Shown: piece by piece, positions 10,536-21,686 of the stretch
Position numbering within the stretch: position 1 is the stretch's first letter
Layout of the letters: every line of letters starts with the position of its first letter
NCBI RefSeq assembly: GCF_902459465.1
Contig: NC_047066.1
Location: 10,667,047 to 10,731,046 of the forward strand
Direction: 5' to 3'
DNA: 64,000 nt
Origin: Asterias rubens
Lineage: Eukaryota; Echinodermata; Asteroidea; Forcipulatida; Asteriidae
Made by a program: the position numbers and the translations under genes
The notes under the pieces: model-generated
The model's input: only the letters and a program-made list of their open reading frames with translations
Databases searched by the model: none
Told to the model about the DNA's origin: nothing

Positions 10536-11159
10536 GCATATTTTAGTCGTGACTACTCACTATAATCATGAAGTAGTCACCACAAAGACAATACCACATT
10601 TTTGTCATCACATATGAATCACACGCATGCCACCAGTGCCTGCATACGTACAACCATATTGAGGAGAAGAACGCAGTAAATGCCCCTCAACATAAAAATC
10701 TTGGCGCCAACAATATACTTAATTATCGAGTGCTTGCAAGCTTGGAGAGTTTCATATTAAAAGTACACAAAAACAAACTTGCATATTTCGTTTTAATGTG
10801 CTCTGCATGATTGATTGAGCAATGGTAAAGTAACCATTGGGGGAAATCTCAGAAAAAGAAAAAAAATCTTTAAAAAAAAAAGAAGTGGCGCAGAGGGAGT
10901 CCAGCCTTAGTCTACACTCAGCACTGGCACTAATTATAGTGGGACGTGAGGCGGGACTATTCAATTGAAAGGATCTTGACTAGTTTATAGTAAGTTATAA
11001 TCATACCCAATTCACATCATAGTGCTCATAATATAGATACTCACAGCGCCATGTACTGACCTGTCTAGCCCTGGTAGGACGTCAGGGAGTCCAACCTGGG
11101 ATATGACCTGACTACACTACTGTACTAATATTACTAACTAGGGCTAGTAGTAGTAGTAG

Positions 11160-11515
11160 TATTCAAATATTGACTGATTCGAGTGCTATGGTTAAAACTA
11201 CGACTCCCGAGGTGATCCCCGGAACGTTCTATTTTCCGGAGGCGCGGGGATCACCGAGGGAGTCGTAGTTTTAACCATTAGTACGAGTTAAAGCAGTCAA
11301 TACTTGTTTTATAACACCCTAACAGACTATTTATCATCTTCGTACACGTAACGTTCGTACGTGCGTTTCGGATACACAGATGCACAACTGATTGGGTTCA
11401 GGGTGGGTAAAAAGACGTCTGGGTACTGCACGCCGTGTGATAGTCGTGGGACTATCACACGGCAAACGGTGCACTATCACACCGCAACCGATGCACTATC
11501 ACACGGTCGCCGTCT
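11160..11515. mobile_element. Palindromic element with GTTAAAACTACGACTCC arms
   Basis: The arms ATGGTTAAAACTACGACTCC and its complement flank a GGTGATCCCCGG / GGGGATCACC stem. Then follow TAAAAAGACGTCTGGGTACTG and three or four TGCACTATCACACGG boxes. A second copy, reverse-complemented, is at 36066-36415. No coding content. Confidence 0.75.
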
Positions 11516-11539
11516 AGTAAAACTACTTACTAAAGACAT

Positions 11540-12196
11540 ATCACAGAGATGCCAAGTCCAGAGGCCAGCTATGCGTGAGATTTTTAAAAGCTCACCAACC
11601 CCCCCCCCCCCCCGGAAAATTTTGTAAGGCCTTTCGAAATCGTCGCCCAACTTCTTTTTTTTTTTTCTTTTCTTTTTTTTATAAAAAAAAATGCAGAAGT
11701 TTTATTCTGGACAAAAAAGTGTTTCAAAACGCATCAAATACCTCTTCAGAATAACTTAAACTCACATGAGGTACACAGGAGATGTTGATGGTTAATGTGA
11801 AGGTACGATTGTGTCAGATTATTTCCTCCCCCCCAAAAAAAAAAAAAAAAAAATCCACTAAAAATGATGTTCAAAATCCTCCGCTCACTTCTTCTGCCTG
11901 TTGTGTCTTTGCTAGTGGAGCGCATTTAACGAATTTGCTAAACGAATCGGGCAAAACTTGTGCGCAATAAATTTTAGCTGAACCTGCTGGGAGAGCAAAA
12001 GCGTGCGCAATCTGCAAATTTGCGTTTTTTGTACACACGAGCGCAATTTGGCAATGCATTGTCGTTAATTTTTATTTTGTTCCGGTCTGGCCCAAATGCG
12101 TGAGAAAATGGTTGCTGTGCGTGTGAGCGTGAGACAGAGCCCAAAATGCGTGAGTCTCACGCCTAATGCGTGAGACTTGGTAGGTCTGATATCCTG
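11540..12196. mobile_element. Possible inverted-repeat element with GCGTGAGA boxes
   Basis: The left end has CACAGAGATGCCAAGTCC and TATGCGTGAGA. The right end has TGCGTGAGACTTGGTAGG and GATATCCTGTGACG, which match in inverted order. The interior holds homopolymer runs. The ends are imperfect, so this is tentative. Confidence 0.35.
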
Positions 12197-12212
12197 TGAC
12201 GTGCTTTAATTT

Positions 12213-12616
12213 CAAAGACACTGGACACTATTGGTAAGTGTCAAAGAACAGGATTCTCACTTGGTGTATCTCACCAAATGCATAAAATAATAAACCTGTG
12301 AAAATTTGAACTCGATTGGTCGTTGGCGGAGTTGCGAGATAACTATGGGGAAAAAAACACCCTTGTCACACGAAGTTGTGTTGTTTCAGATGCCCGATTT
12401 CGAGACCTCAAATTCTAAATCTGAGGTCTCGAAATCAAATTCGTGGAAAATTATTTCTTTCTCGAAAACTAAATCACTTCAGAGGGAGCTGTTTCTCACA
12501 ATGTTTTATATTATTTTTTATCAACCTCCCTCCATGTAGTCGTATAAATCAAGAAAGGTTTTATGATAATAATTATTTTGAGTATAATTACCAATAAAAT
12601 GTCCACTGCCTTTCAA
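12213..12616. mobile_element. Family A element
   Basis: Starts CAAAGACACTGGACACTATTGG and ends AATGTCCACTGCCTTTCAA. It contains TCACACGAAGTTGTGTTG and TTCAGAGGGAGCTGTTTCTC. Flanks are unique sequence. Confidence 0.88.
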
Positions 12617-13253
12617 CCAATGAAAAGGCAGACTATTGGCTAAGGGGTGTTATATTTATATTATAACATAATATTTTATAACCATCATCCATGGCCATGC
12701 ACTATATAAATGTTCAACCATGGAAGTGTAGAAATATTTCTACCTCCATCAGATCATGTCCATGGTTCAACCAGTAACTCACTGTTTTGGTGTCACATGA
12801 TACCGTCCATGGATTGCCAAGTGGAGATTATGGAGGTAGGGTGGTCGTCGTAGGGTGTTTCCTAGTTTAATATTCAAATAAGTAACCTACGGCTGCACTG
12901 TTTGTTCGAATGGTGGGCAGTCTAGTCGTGGACAATCTGAAAGAGGACAAAGTTTTGTTGTCGACGCCCTCAGCGTCAGAGCATGCAGAGAATCAAAACT
13001 GAGCAACTAAAGTCGCGGTAAAAAACTCCCGCGATGCCCTCTATGGGTCCGATTTAGTAAGTTGAGAACATGGAATCCCCAATGGTTCGAAAATGGGTGG
13101 GGCCTTTTCGCTCGGCGAAAGTGGGGCCGAGCATAGCCTGAACATCTGACGTCACACATCGAGGTCTTCAAATAAAGACAGGGCCCAGTCTAGGCCGAGC
13201 ACTTACAGGGGGGGGGGGGGGGTGCACCCCATCTATGTCTGGGTCCCCGGATA
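12617..13253. other. Non-coding stretch with a G15-type run
   Basis: AT-rich at first (TTATATTTATATTATAACA), then mixed sequence and a long G homopolymer at about 13208-13222, just before the palindromic element. No supported exon. Confidence 0.4.
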
Positions 13254-13589
13254 CCGGTGTCGCATGCAATTATGTCCTCTATGCAATACAATCCGGAGGA
13301 CATTATTGCATATGCGATAATATTCGCCAGGCGGTTTTGTATTTGCAATCGTGTCCGCCCGGACGCTGCCGCATAATGCAGTTGTGTACGCCCGGACACA
13401 TTTGCATATGCAGTTGTGTCCGCCCCCGTAGGTTCAGTGCATGCACGCTCGCTTACGCGCGCACATACATGAACAGTCATATACATGTCCGCCGGACGGT
13501 TTTTGCATAGCCCGGACACGATTGCATATGCAGAGGAGTCCGGAGAGCGGAGAGTATTGCATGGCGGACACAATTGCATCTGACACCGG
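13254..13589. mobile_element. Palindrome-array element, copy I
   Basis: Begins CCGGTGTCGCATGCAATTAT and ends ACAATTGCATCTGACACCGG, giving imperfect terminal inverted repeats. The inside alternates two palindromes: TTGCATATGCAA-like cores and GTGTCCGCCCGGACAC-like cores. It is the reverse complement of copy II (14104-14582) except for a block of about 150 bases present only in copy II. No plausible coding sequence. Confidence 0.8.
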
Positions 13590-14103
13590 CCTCCACAATA
13601 TTTGCTTATTGCACTTTTGAGATTAATGTACTTTTCACCAATGGGAATAAAAAAAATTAAATTGTGACATAATTTCACCCAATAAATTAAGAAACCTCCA
13701 AGTCAAATACGACTTTATTGTGTATTCCAATTACGAATTTTATTCTTCTTGTGCATGGACTACCGCTCCAAATTGTTGGCAATATTATCTAAAAACGCGG
13801 CCACCTTTTGAACTTAATCTTCAGATGGTTTCATTGTAATAATCTTATAACGCCGGGATCACAAGCGAACGTTTTCTTTTTTTTTTTACTCAAGGAGGGG
13901 CTCAAAAAGGGAAATTAAGTTTGTGTCACACATTTTCATAAAGATACAATTCTTACCATGAAAGGGGGAAACAGTAGGCTACACAAGCCCCTTCTACAAG
14001 CTTGTAAAACAACATGCATCTGTGTTGTTTGATTCTGCACATTTTTGTCAAATTCTCTCGATGGGATGGACGACCATCACGTTTTACTTGTGGTCCTTCA
14101 TGG
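13590..14103. other. Spacer between the two palindrome-array elements
   Basis: About 510 bases of AT-rich sequence with no open frame of note and no match to either element. Confidence 0.5.
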
Positions 14104-14582
14104 CCGGTGTCAGATGCAATTGTGTCCGCCATGCAATATTGTCCGCTCCGGACACTTTTGCATATGCAATCATGTCCGGGGTTATGCAAAAACCGTCCGG
14201 CGGACATGTACATGACTGTGCGCGCGTAAAGCGAACGTGCATGCACTGAACCTACGCAGCATGAATATTCACGTATGATGATTGCAGCAAATACGTAACG
14301 GCCGAACATTTCCTATGTCATTCATGACATGCACTTTGCTTGTAAAAAATGGCGAACGTGTTCCGTCGACCAAGGGCGTTAATTTACTGCAAGGACGGTG
14401 TTGCACGGGGGCGGACACAACTGCATATGCAAATGTGTCCGGGCGGACACAGTTGCATTATGCAGCAGCGTCCGGGCGGACACGATTGCATAGTTATGCA
14501 AAACCGTCAGGCGAACATTATTGCATATGCAATAATGTCCTCCGGATAGTATTGCAGAGGACATAATTGCATGCGACACCGG
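14104..14582. mobile_element. Palindrome-array element, copy II (inverted)
   Basis: Begins CCGGTGTCAGATGCAATTGT and ends ATAATTGCATGCGACACCGG. It matches copy I in inverted orientation over almost its whole length. At CCTACG (14251-14256) it carries an extra segment to about 14407 that is absent from copy I. It is rich in TTGCATATGCAA and TGTCCGG palindromes. Confidence 0.8.
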
Positions 14583-14613
14583 CTTCAGTTAACCCGAACT
14601 TTACTACATTCAG

Positions 14614-15000
14614 ATAAAGACAGTGGACATTATTGGTAATTGTCCAAGACCAGTCTTCACAGTTGGTGTCTCTCAACATATGCATATACATGTACAGTAA
14701 TAACAAACCTGTGAAAATTTGAGCTCAGGCGGTCGTCGAAGTTGCGAGATAATATTAAAGAAAAAACACCCTTGTCACTCGAAGTTGTGTGCTTTCTGAT
14801 GCTTGATTTCGAGACCTCAAATTCTAAACTTGAGGTCTCGAAATCAAATTCGTGGAAAATTACTTCTTTCTCGAAAACTACGTCACTTCAGAGGGAGCTG
14901 TTTCTCACAATGTTTTATACTATCAACCTCTCCCCAATACTTGTAATCAAGAAAGGCTGAAAGGTTTTATGATGATATTTATTTTGAGTAATTTAATAGT
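14614..15000. mobile_element. Family A element, right end eroded
   Basis: Starts TAAAGACAGTGGACATTATTGG and follows the family to GATATTTATTTTGAGTAATTTA. The terminal GTCCACTGCCTTT is missing, so the right end is truncated. Confidence 0.8.
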
Positions 15001-15970
15001 CTTGAAGGGCGCAGCTAGCTGAAATGTAAAGGCCTATTATTCTGATGACATCATGGTTAAAATTTCGCTCTAAAAGGGTAACAAATAAAGTGACATTACA
15101 CTATTTCCAGGTGAGGTAGTGGACTACTATCCTTTCCAAATTTTCACGACGTTTACCTTTTGGAAAAAGGGTATACATGTACATCACAAAACTCAATTCT
15201 ACCTTGGAGCCACTCTAATAATCCAAAACATATTTTGCCCTATATGGGATCTCAACTTTATTGCATGCCATTCGTGAAATCGCGAATGTGGATTTCTTTA
15301 TGGAGAAAACTGAAACATTGTGCAAATTCTAGCCCGAATGGGCCTAAAGGAGTAACGACGGAATGCCATTATTTTGAACACTCATCTAGCCGATGTTTAC
15401 AGAATGTACGGTCGTGACGTCATGAATGTCTTTTTATAGTCCCCACTTGTATAGTGTACGCAAGGCCATACGAAAACTTTCTTAGAAAAATCTCGAGATT
15501 GAAGAGTCGTGTAGCTAAACAACACCAGTACAAACTCTTCTTTCGACCATGCAAAAGCTCTCAGTGGTGTATACAAACTCTTCTGGTAGAATACAAAAGG
15601 CTTAACGATTCTTGAATCAGTGTTGTGATGGACTGAAACGGACCGCGCATCGCTTTGTTATTGAAATTCGCTGTCTCCGTGAAACCACACGACTGTTTAG
15701 GGGATTTTGTGAATGAGTACAGTGTGATTTATGGCACCAGCATGGAAACAGGGAGCATGCTGACGTGCATTACCTCAAGGAAAAACAAAAGGGTGTTTTC
15801 GTTTTCTGTTTCGAGGGTATCAATGGCGCCGACATGATGCAGTTCATCATAATACGAACTTTTATTCAGTGGCAACAACAAAGTACGTCCTTTTTATCTT
15901 CACATTTAAAGGAGCTGTGCACGCACTTCGCTTTTAGACTCGACAAAAAAGAAGACAGATAGATTGTAAG
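15001..15970. other. Upstream region of the unrecognised plus-strand gene
   Basis: No proven exon. A CRE (GTGACGTCATGA) lies at about 15413. An ATG at 15971 in a good context (AAGATGA) opens a 24-codon frame (MTEDDQSTAVTFWRNNFKFM) that could be the true first exon, if it splices at an AT|GTACAA donor with phase 2. The intron would then be about 109 bases to the 16138 acceptor, or 49 to the 16078 acceptor. Confidence 0.35.
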
Positions 15971-16139
15971 ATGACTGAAGATGATCAGAGTACAGCAGTG
16001 ACGTTTTGGAGGAACAACTTCAAATTCATGTACAACTCGCCCTAAATGCCTTGTATTTATTAGCTCATTATTTTACAGTAGGCCTACCATCAAAATCGCA
16101 GAATGCCTTTTTGAACGCAGACAGTGTCAATGTTTCAGC

Positions 16140-19100
16140 ATGTTGCATCGGTCTGAAGACTGTCACAAGTTCCGGTCGTGCAAGGACACAGGGGACTTTG
16201 GGGTTCACGATGACATCTGTACATGTGACTGGCGTCCTGGACTTGTCCATCGACCCGGACAAGTAGCTGTTCCGGAATTCCGTGCCCCATCCCACCGGGG
16301 CCCACGAATTCCCCTGGCCGGTTGGTTCGGCTCACTGCCGGCAAGTAGGAGCCCGTCGACTCGCGTCAATGGACGGGTGGTTAACAGTCCAAGGAAGCAG
16401 TCAACCACGGACCAAAGAAAATCTCCACAGAGGCCCTCCGCCAAATCAGGTTCCTCTTGCTTCAATGGCGATCTGAGAGTTGGTGGCAAGTGGAAATTTC
16501 GACACCGTACAGAAGCAAAGAGTCACATGGAGGACTATCGAGAGAAGTTCGCTTTGAGGCTCGTCGGTGTTGATGGAGGACCGGTTGTCGACAGCTCGGA
16601 GTTCGGGAAAAACCTGCCAGATCCATATGCCAATAAGTCAGACGACTACAGGTTTGTAACATGATAATGATCTACCTATACATTCACTCAACAATCCGCC
16701 CCAATCACAGACTCATTTCTCTGTAGCGTACAAACGAAAGGAGTCTGACTATGGAGCAATCACGAAGCTGTATTTGTTTGTGTTGTACTTTTGAATATCT
16801 ACTGGAAATATAAAATAACAGCACCGGTGGACGGATTTCAAAACATTAGTAATGAAAATGATGAAGTATTTCTTTAAAGAGCATTGTATAATACTATGTA
16901 ATATAAGTATTCCCTCTCCATGATAGATCATTCTTTACGAGAGCATTACAAATCAGCACTACCCCCCCCCCCCCCCAAAAAAGAAAACCCCAACAACAAT
17001 GATATAAATATATAAATTAATAAAATTACAAAAAGAAAACCATAAAATTATCACTGATACTAAAATATTAGCCAGAGGTCAACTGTATAACTTCGAAAAA
17101 AGGGCTGTTTTATAAAAAGCGAATTATAAACAAAATATACAAATCCATCTGGGTTAGGTCCTTTCTATTATGGTTAAATATTACTAGTATATTATTGCTA
17201 TTCCGTTTGTGTGTATATCGGAAATATTAATTTCGATATTATATCAGAAAATGGAACAATTATCTTACAAATTTTGACAAGTTGGCTTCACTTGACCTGC
17301 TATTCACCCCCCCCCCACAAAAAAGCAATACTTATTTTATAAGGCGTCGAGGCAATGTGATTTGGATTTACAGAGGAGCGGTCTCCGCTAAAACAAATTG
17401 ACTCACGGAAGCCTACATTTGAGGAGCAAACATCGATCGTAAAAGCCTCTATTAGAAGACGGATCTGTTGTCGGCACAGTCCTGGTTTGTCATAATATGC
17501 AGGGTATGAAGTAATGGGTAATGAGGGCTATGGTTTTTAATCTTGTCATTTAAAAGTATGCACAGGGCATTTTCTGAAGAGTCTAAATGGAACATAAATA
17601 CTTTGCAAGGTGCTTGAAATAAGTGAATACAATAACGGGTTGGAAATGATACATGCCTACAGACGTATGTGAAATACTCTCTTGTTTGAATAGAAGACCA
17701 CACGGACGACTAATGGTTGATTATTGTGCGCCACATTTGGAATTCTCATTCAGGACAAAATGTTGCTGGTCATGCTTTATAAACCTGCCGTATCCCTGGG
17801 AAATATCTAGGGTAACAATTCAACCGGTTCCGGGTCACATTGAGTCTGACCATTAAAAAAAACCCGGCTCAAAACTAACTCCAATAGAATTATTTAATGT
17901 TCTCCTATAAAAAGATATTGACAAACCAAAACTAAAGAAAGGCACAATTAGACGAAATCATTAAACCGGCACTCTTAAAAATAATTTATTTCAATAATTT
18001 CTCCCCCAATTTCAGGAGAATGTACAACAGACTTCACGACTTCTTGATGAAGCGGCCCAGGGCCAGAGTCACTACAAGTACTTCAGTCATAATTACCCCG
18101 CAAGGGTAGGTACTAAAGGGTTATCTTCCAACTTCCCATAATAGGATGTTAAACTCGAAAAATGGTCCATTCTGGTTTCTATAGCTATTGTCTTTGCAAT
18201 TTCCAACCGTTCGTGCGATTGACTATTCATTGTAGTCTGTCAATGTTGTTGTTATCACGTATAATAAAGGTACAATCATTTCTGTCTTCTAATAGTCCAC
18301 CCTGTGATTAAACGGGGGAAGTGAATCTTCAGTTGCTTCATCCGTGGCGCCACTGCCTCACGATAATGACCACGGCAGTAGAATACAGCAAGACAGTTCC
18401 CTAAGAACAACTCTACCTGGCAAGTAGATACACACATTGTGTTACCGCAAACCAAATACATGTATACATGTACACCATTAATTCGTTTGCCACAAAGTGA
18501 TGCGTACAAAGTATGGGGGTCAGTGAAATCCATATAGAAGCTGCCGTCACAAACACATCTATTAGTTCCACGTAATGAAATTAACCAAAATGTTTCATAA
18601 GAAACTTCAAAATAGACTAATGATAGGAAGGGGTGCCTATCTTACGTCACTTCGTACTTTGGCCCAGTTGGTCATTTCGTACCGTCAGCCGAGTCACTTC
18701 GTACCACGGGCGTACTGTTTAGGTTTGTTTGTAACCTCAATTTATTATCAAAACCAAACGGGTGAAATTGATTAGTTTTCAAGATGCCTTCAATTATCTT
18801 GTTTGGGTTTTGAGAATAGCCGTTTGGTTTTTGGAAATCGTATGGGGTGGGGTGGCTTCCAATGTACGAAGTGGTCAATGTACTAATTAGTGACCAGACA
18901 CCCATTGTATTGACCCCTTGCACAACGTTACGCGGCCCGTCTGGGAGTCAAAGCGCCAAGTGAAATTAAACATAAAATTAGACATAAATTTGTTTTACTG
19001 AACTTCCAACTCCAAAACACCATACTTTCAAACAGGATACAGTTAAGCATCAAAAACAAAACCAAGACCCCCCCCACCAAAAACAAAACAAAAACGAAAT

Positions 19101-19855
19101 TCCACAATTGATACATTTAGAATGTTCTAACAACCCGTCCGTCTCTTCCCGTCCCCAGATACGACAGATCAAACGAAAACCCAGCAACAAGAGAGATCTC
19201 GCTAGAAAGAGAAAATCAAAAGAAAAGATTTGAAATATACGACCAGATCCCGACCAACTTCTCCGGTCTGTTCAGCCCACCATTTCGACGACCGAAAGAT
19301 ATCACATTTCGTCCGTTCTTGAGCTGCAGCGCCGAAATACAGAGAACGAACAAATTCATGCGCAACCACGTGGCCGACGAGAAAAGGTCTGGTTCCCTTC
19401 CTGATATCTACAAAGCGGCAGAGGGTGTTAGGTTTCCACTGCCAAATTCCGCTGCACAAGACCATAAAACTTGCCAAGGAGACAGTCTATCCAGCAGTCC
19501 AGACCAGACTGGTGTAGGTGTGGCATCGGAGACCGATATAAGACGTCTGGAACCAAAACCAAAAACGGAAACTGGCGGAAAGAAACGGCCGGAACCCAAG
19601 TCCCAAATCTTCGTCAAGACAACTGCCGGTTTTGACGCTTCAATGGTCCAGTTCATTAAAAATGCAAAGCAGAACTTGGAAGAGGTTCGGGAGAGGCGAA
19701 TAAGGAAGGAAGCACTAGCGAGAAGTCGGCTTGTTACACACAGAGGTCAAGGGAATGACCTAGTCGTGACCTCTGAAAAAGAACGTTTGAAGAGGTCAAC
19801 TAGCCAGGCCGTAAAGGAAACAAGGCGGATTAAACTTGGTATTTCCCAATCGTGA
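16140..19855 (+). CDS. Unrecognised basic protein, three exons
   Basis: Coding exons: 16140-16651, 18016-18105 and 19159-19855 (TGA). All joins keep frame: AG|G gives Arg, then GG|A gives Gly. The total from the ATG at 16140 is 432 residues. The first exon may start further upstream, since its frame stays open back to an acceptor at 16078, and an ATG at 15971 is a candidate start. The N-terminal part is cysteine-rich (CHKFRSCKD, DICTCDW). Then come a basic, Ser/Pro-rich stretch, SDDYRRMYNRLHDFLMKRP, and a long last exon with ISLERENQKKRFEIYDQ, PFRRPKDITFRPFL and a C-terminal Lys/Arg-rich helix (RERRIRKEALARSRL). No signal peptide, membrane segment or known domain is visible. I do not recognise the family; the composition fits a cytoskeletal or nuclear scaffold, but that is a guess. 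It is convergent with ARMC5. Confidence 0.75.
16652..18015 (+). other. Intron of the unrecognised gene
   Basis: Bounded by AG|GTTTGT and TTTCAG|GAG. It contains C-rich homopolymers near 16962 and 17307 and AT-rich sequence. No repeat family was recognised inside. Confidence 0.6.
18375..18455. repeat. Dispersed repeat ending in GTGTTACCGCAAACCA
   Basis: AGTAGAATACAGCAAGACAG, then a CTACCTGGCAAGTAGAT box, then TTGTGTTACCGCAAACCA. The same series is found at 53265-53355. The terminal box also marks the fold-back element at 36795-37026. Confidence 0.6.
18648..18713. repeat. Cluster of GTCACTTCGTACC motifs
   Basis: Four spaced forms of GTCACTTCGTACC (one as GTCATTTCGTACC, the first ending TACT) lie within 66 bases. 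An independent cluster is at 27888-27952. Confidence 0.6.
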
Positions 19856-19959
19856 AACTTTATATAATTGTCAAAGCAACAGATGTATACAACAAGCTAC
19901 CTCTTAAAGTTGTTTCGTCTTCATTGTCATTAAATAATAATGGATGTGCCAAAATCACG

Positions 19960-19980
19960 TTCACAAATAAACCATATAAC
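19960..19980 (+). terminator. Candidate poly(A) signal of the plus-strand gene
   Basis: An AATAAA hexamer in CACAAATAAACC lies about 110 bases after the stop at 19855, a normal distance. This is inference from the motif alone. Confidence 0.4.
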
Positions 19981-21376
19981 AACATTACTGCCTCACAAAC
20001 ACGTCGGTCATGAAGAAAGGGGTAAATCTCAAAACTTGTTTACATGTAAAATATCCAACATATAAAACTAGGACCAGTGTTATGTATTGCCTATGATAGG
20101 CCTAAATATCAAGCAATGCCCTGGAACGTTCAATTTCAAGGTCACTATTTTGTAAACAAAAGTTCAATGTTACACGTATGACATTGGCAATTGTCTTTTA
20201 ATATAAAGCAAAAGTAATAATCATTGTTTACACTGACTTTTAATTGAATCAACCAATCCATGATTATTTCCGCTTCTGGATTCAAAAAGTTTTCAAAATA
20301 AACCAAATTTATTATACTTTTAATATAAAATAAAGATAAAACATTAATGTGCCAAAAAGATCTACCAAATCCAAATACATGTACACTGTACTCATTGCTC
20401 TTAGAAATATAGCACAGTTAGTTAAGAATTAGCCAATGGATAGCCTCATAGAACGCCGGCCCCCAATCCACTTTGTATCCTTGTTGTTATAAGGGAACCC
20501 AACAAGGTATTGTTTTTCAACCCCAATTTAAGGAGTGGTTCTTGGTCCGTTAAGAAGCAGTTTTGTTACTCTAATTATGATAATGTATCCTTTCTTCTCA
20601 AGAACACACATTCACACTTGAAAAGCATTTGGTTTTATCCATCAAAGTTAAGATGTTTTACAACAAATACAACGGGGGCTATCTACATTTTACATAATGA
20701 TCGAAAAATATTACAGGGCAAATATATGGGACTGCATTGGTACTAGGGCTACAGATACAAAGTTGATTCGCCATTTTTATGGGGCCAGTCCAGACAAATT
20801 TATATTTCTAAACAGGGGCTCCAAAGTCAATTCAGTTTGGCAATTATGTTAATTTGAGTCGTAGTGCTTTTGTGAAATTAACCTTTTTGACTGCGTGCTT
20901 TAAAACCCTGCATGCTTTTAAATACTACATTGTACATGCATGTACATGATATACACTTTAGTTGTCAACAAATAAACAAATAATTATGTTGGCCTGGTAA
21001 AATGTTATCTTTTTCTGAATTTGTATTGTTATGAAAAGTTTTGCATTTTTGTAAATAATAACAAGCATTACACTTTTTTAACCACAAAACTGTGCCAACA
21101 ATGATGCAATAATGTACGGAGTAAACAAATTATTATTGTTTTGCAAACAGTTGCTTTTTATATTAAAAAGACTGTTTTGGTTTTGTAAAGTTTTCTTTAA
21201 ATAAGTAAATAAATGCACCATACCTGAAATACCTGTGTTGATTACCCGATGTTTTTCAAAACAAACAAATGACACTCAAATGTTCAGTAAAGTATATAAG
21301 TAACAAGCACTCTCTCCTGCCTATAGAAAGAAAGAATGAAAGAAATTGATAATTCCAACGAGGAGTTGTGACTGTA
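19981..21376. other. Convergent intergenic region
   Basis: Between the 3' ends of the unrecognised gene and ARMC5. AT-rich, with no supported exon and no clear repeat family. It presumably holds part of one or both 3' ends. Confidence 0.5.
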
Positions 21377-21664
21377 TTAAAGACACTGGACACTATTGCC
21401 ATTGGTAATTGTCAAAGACCAGTCTTCTTTTTTTTTTTATAGTTTTTGAAAAAGAGGTCATTTCTCAATCAAATAATAAAATACTTCAGGCCTGAAGCCT
21501 TTGATTATGCATGTGAAAGCACAAAAACTTGAAATTCTCTTGTAACTCTGACGACAAATGAGTCCAAATTTTTCACAGTTTTTTTATTTTGTGCATAATG
21601 TTGAGATACACCAAGTGAGAATACTGGTCTTTGACAATTACAAAACGTGTCCAGTGTCTTTAAG
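21377..21664. mobile_element. Fold-back variant of family A
   Basis: Both ends are versions of the family A left end: TTAAAGACACTGGACACTATT at the left, and AAAACGTGTCCAGTGTCTTTAA with GAGATACACCAAGTGAGAAT at the right. The copy is almost symmetrical and short (288 bases). It lies 22 bases past the ARMC5 stop codon, so it is probably in the ARMC5 3' untranslated region. Confidence 0.85.
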
Positions 21665-21686
21665 TGAATGGGTTACAGCCTTCACA

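Larger units (their letters stand above)
18106..19158 (+). other. Second intron of the unrecognised gene
   Basis: Bounded by GG|GTAGGT and CCCCAG|ATA. It contains a repeat shared with 53265-53355 (at 18375-18455) and the GTCACTTCGTACC cluster (18648-18713). Confidence 0.6.

Noticed and set aside
11361-11627. 88-codon plus-strand frame
   Set aside because: It covers the palindromic element and its repeated TATCACACGG boxes; no gene evidence.
13190-13678. 162-codon minus-strand frame
   Set aside because: It lies across the palindrome-array element and a G run; the cysteine-rich repeats come from the DNA repeats.
16205-16489. Minus-strand frames opposite the plus-strand exon at 16140
   Set aside because: Shadows: the plus-strand frame has matching splice phases with two more exons, the minus frames do not.
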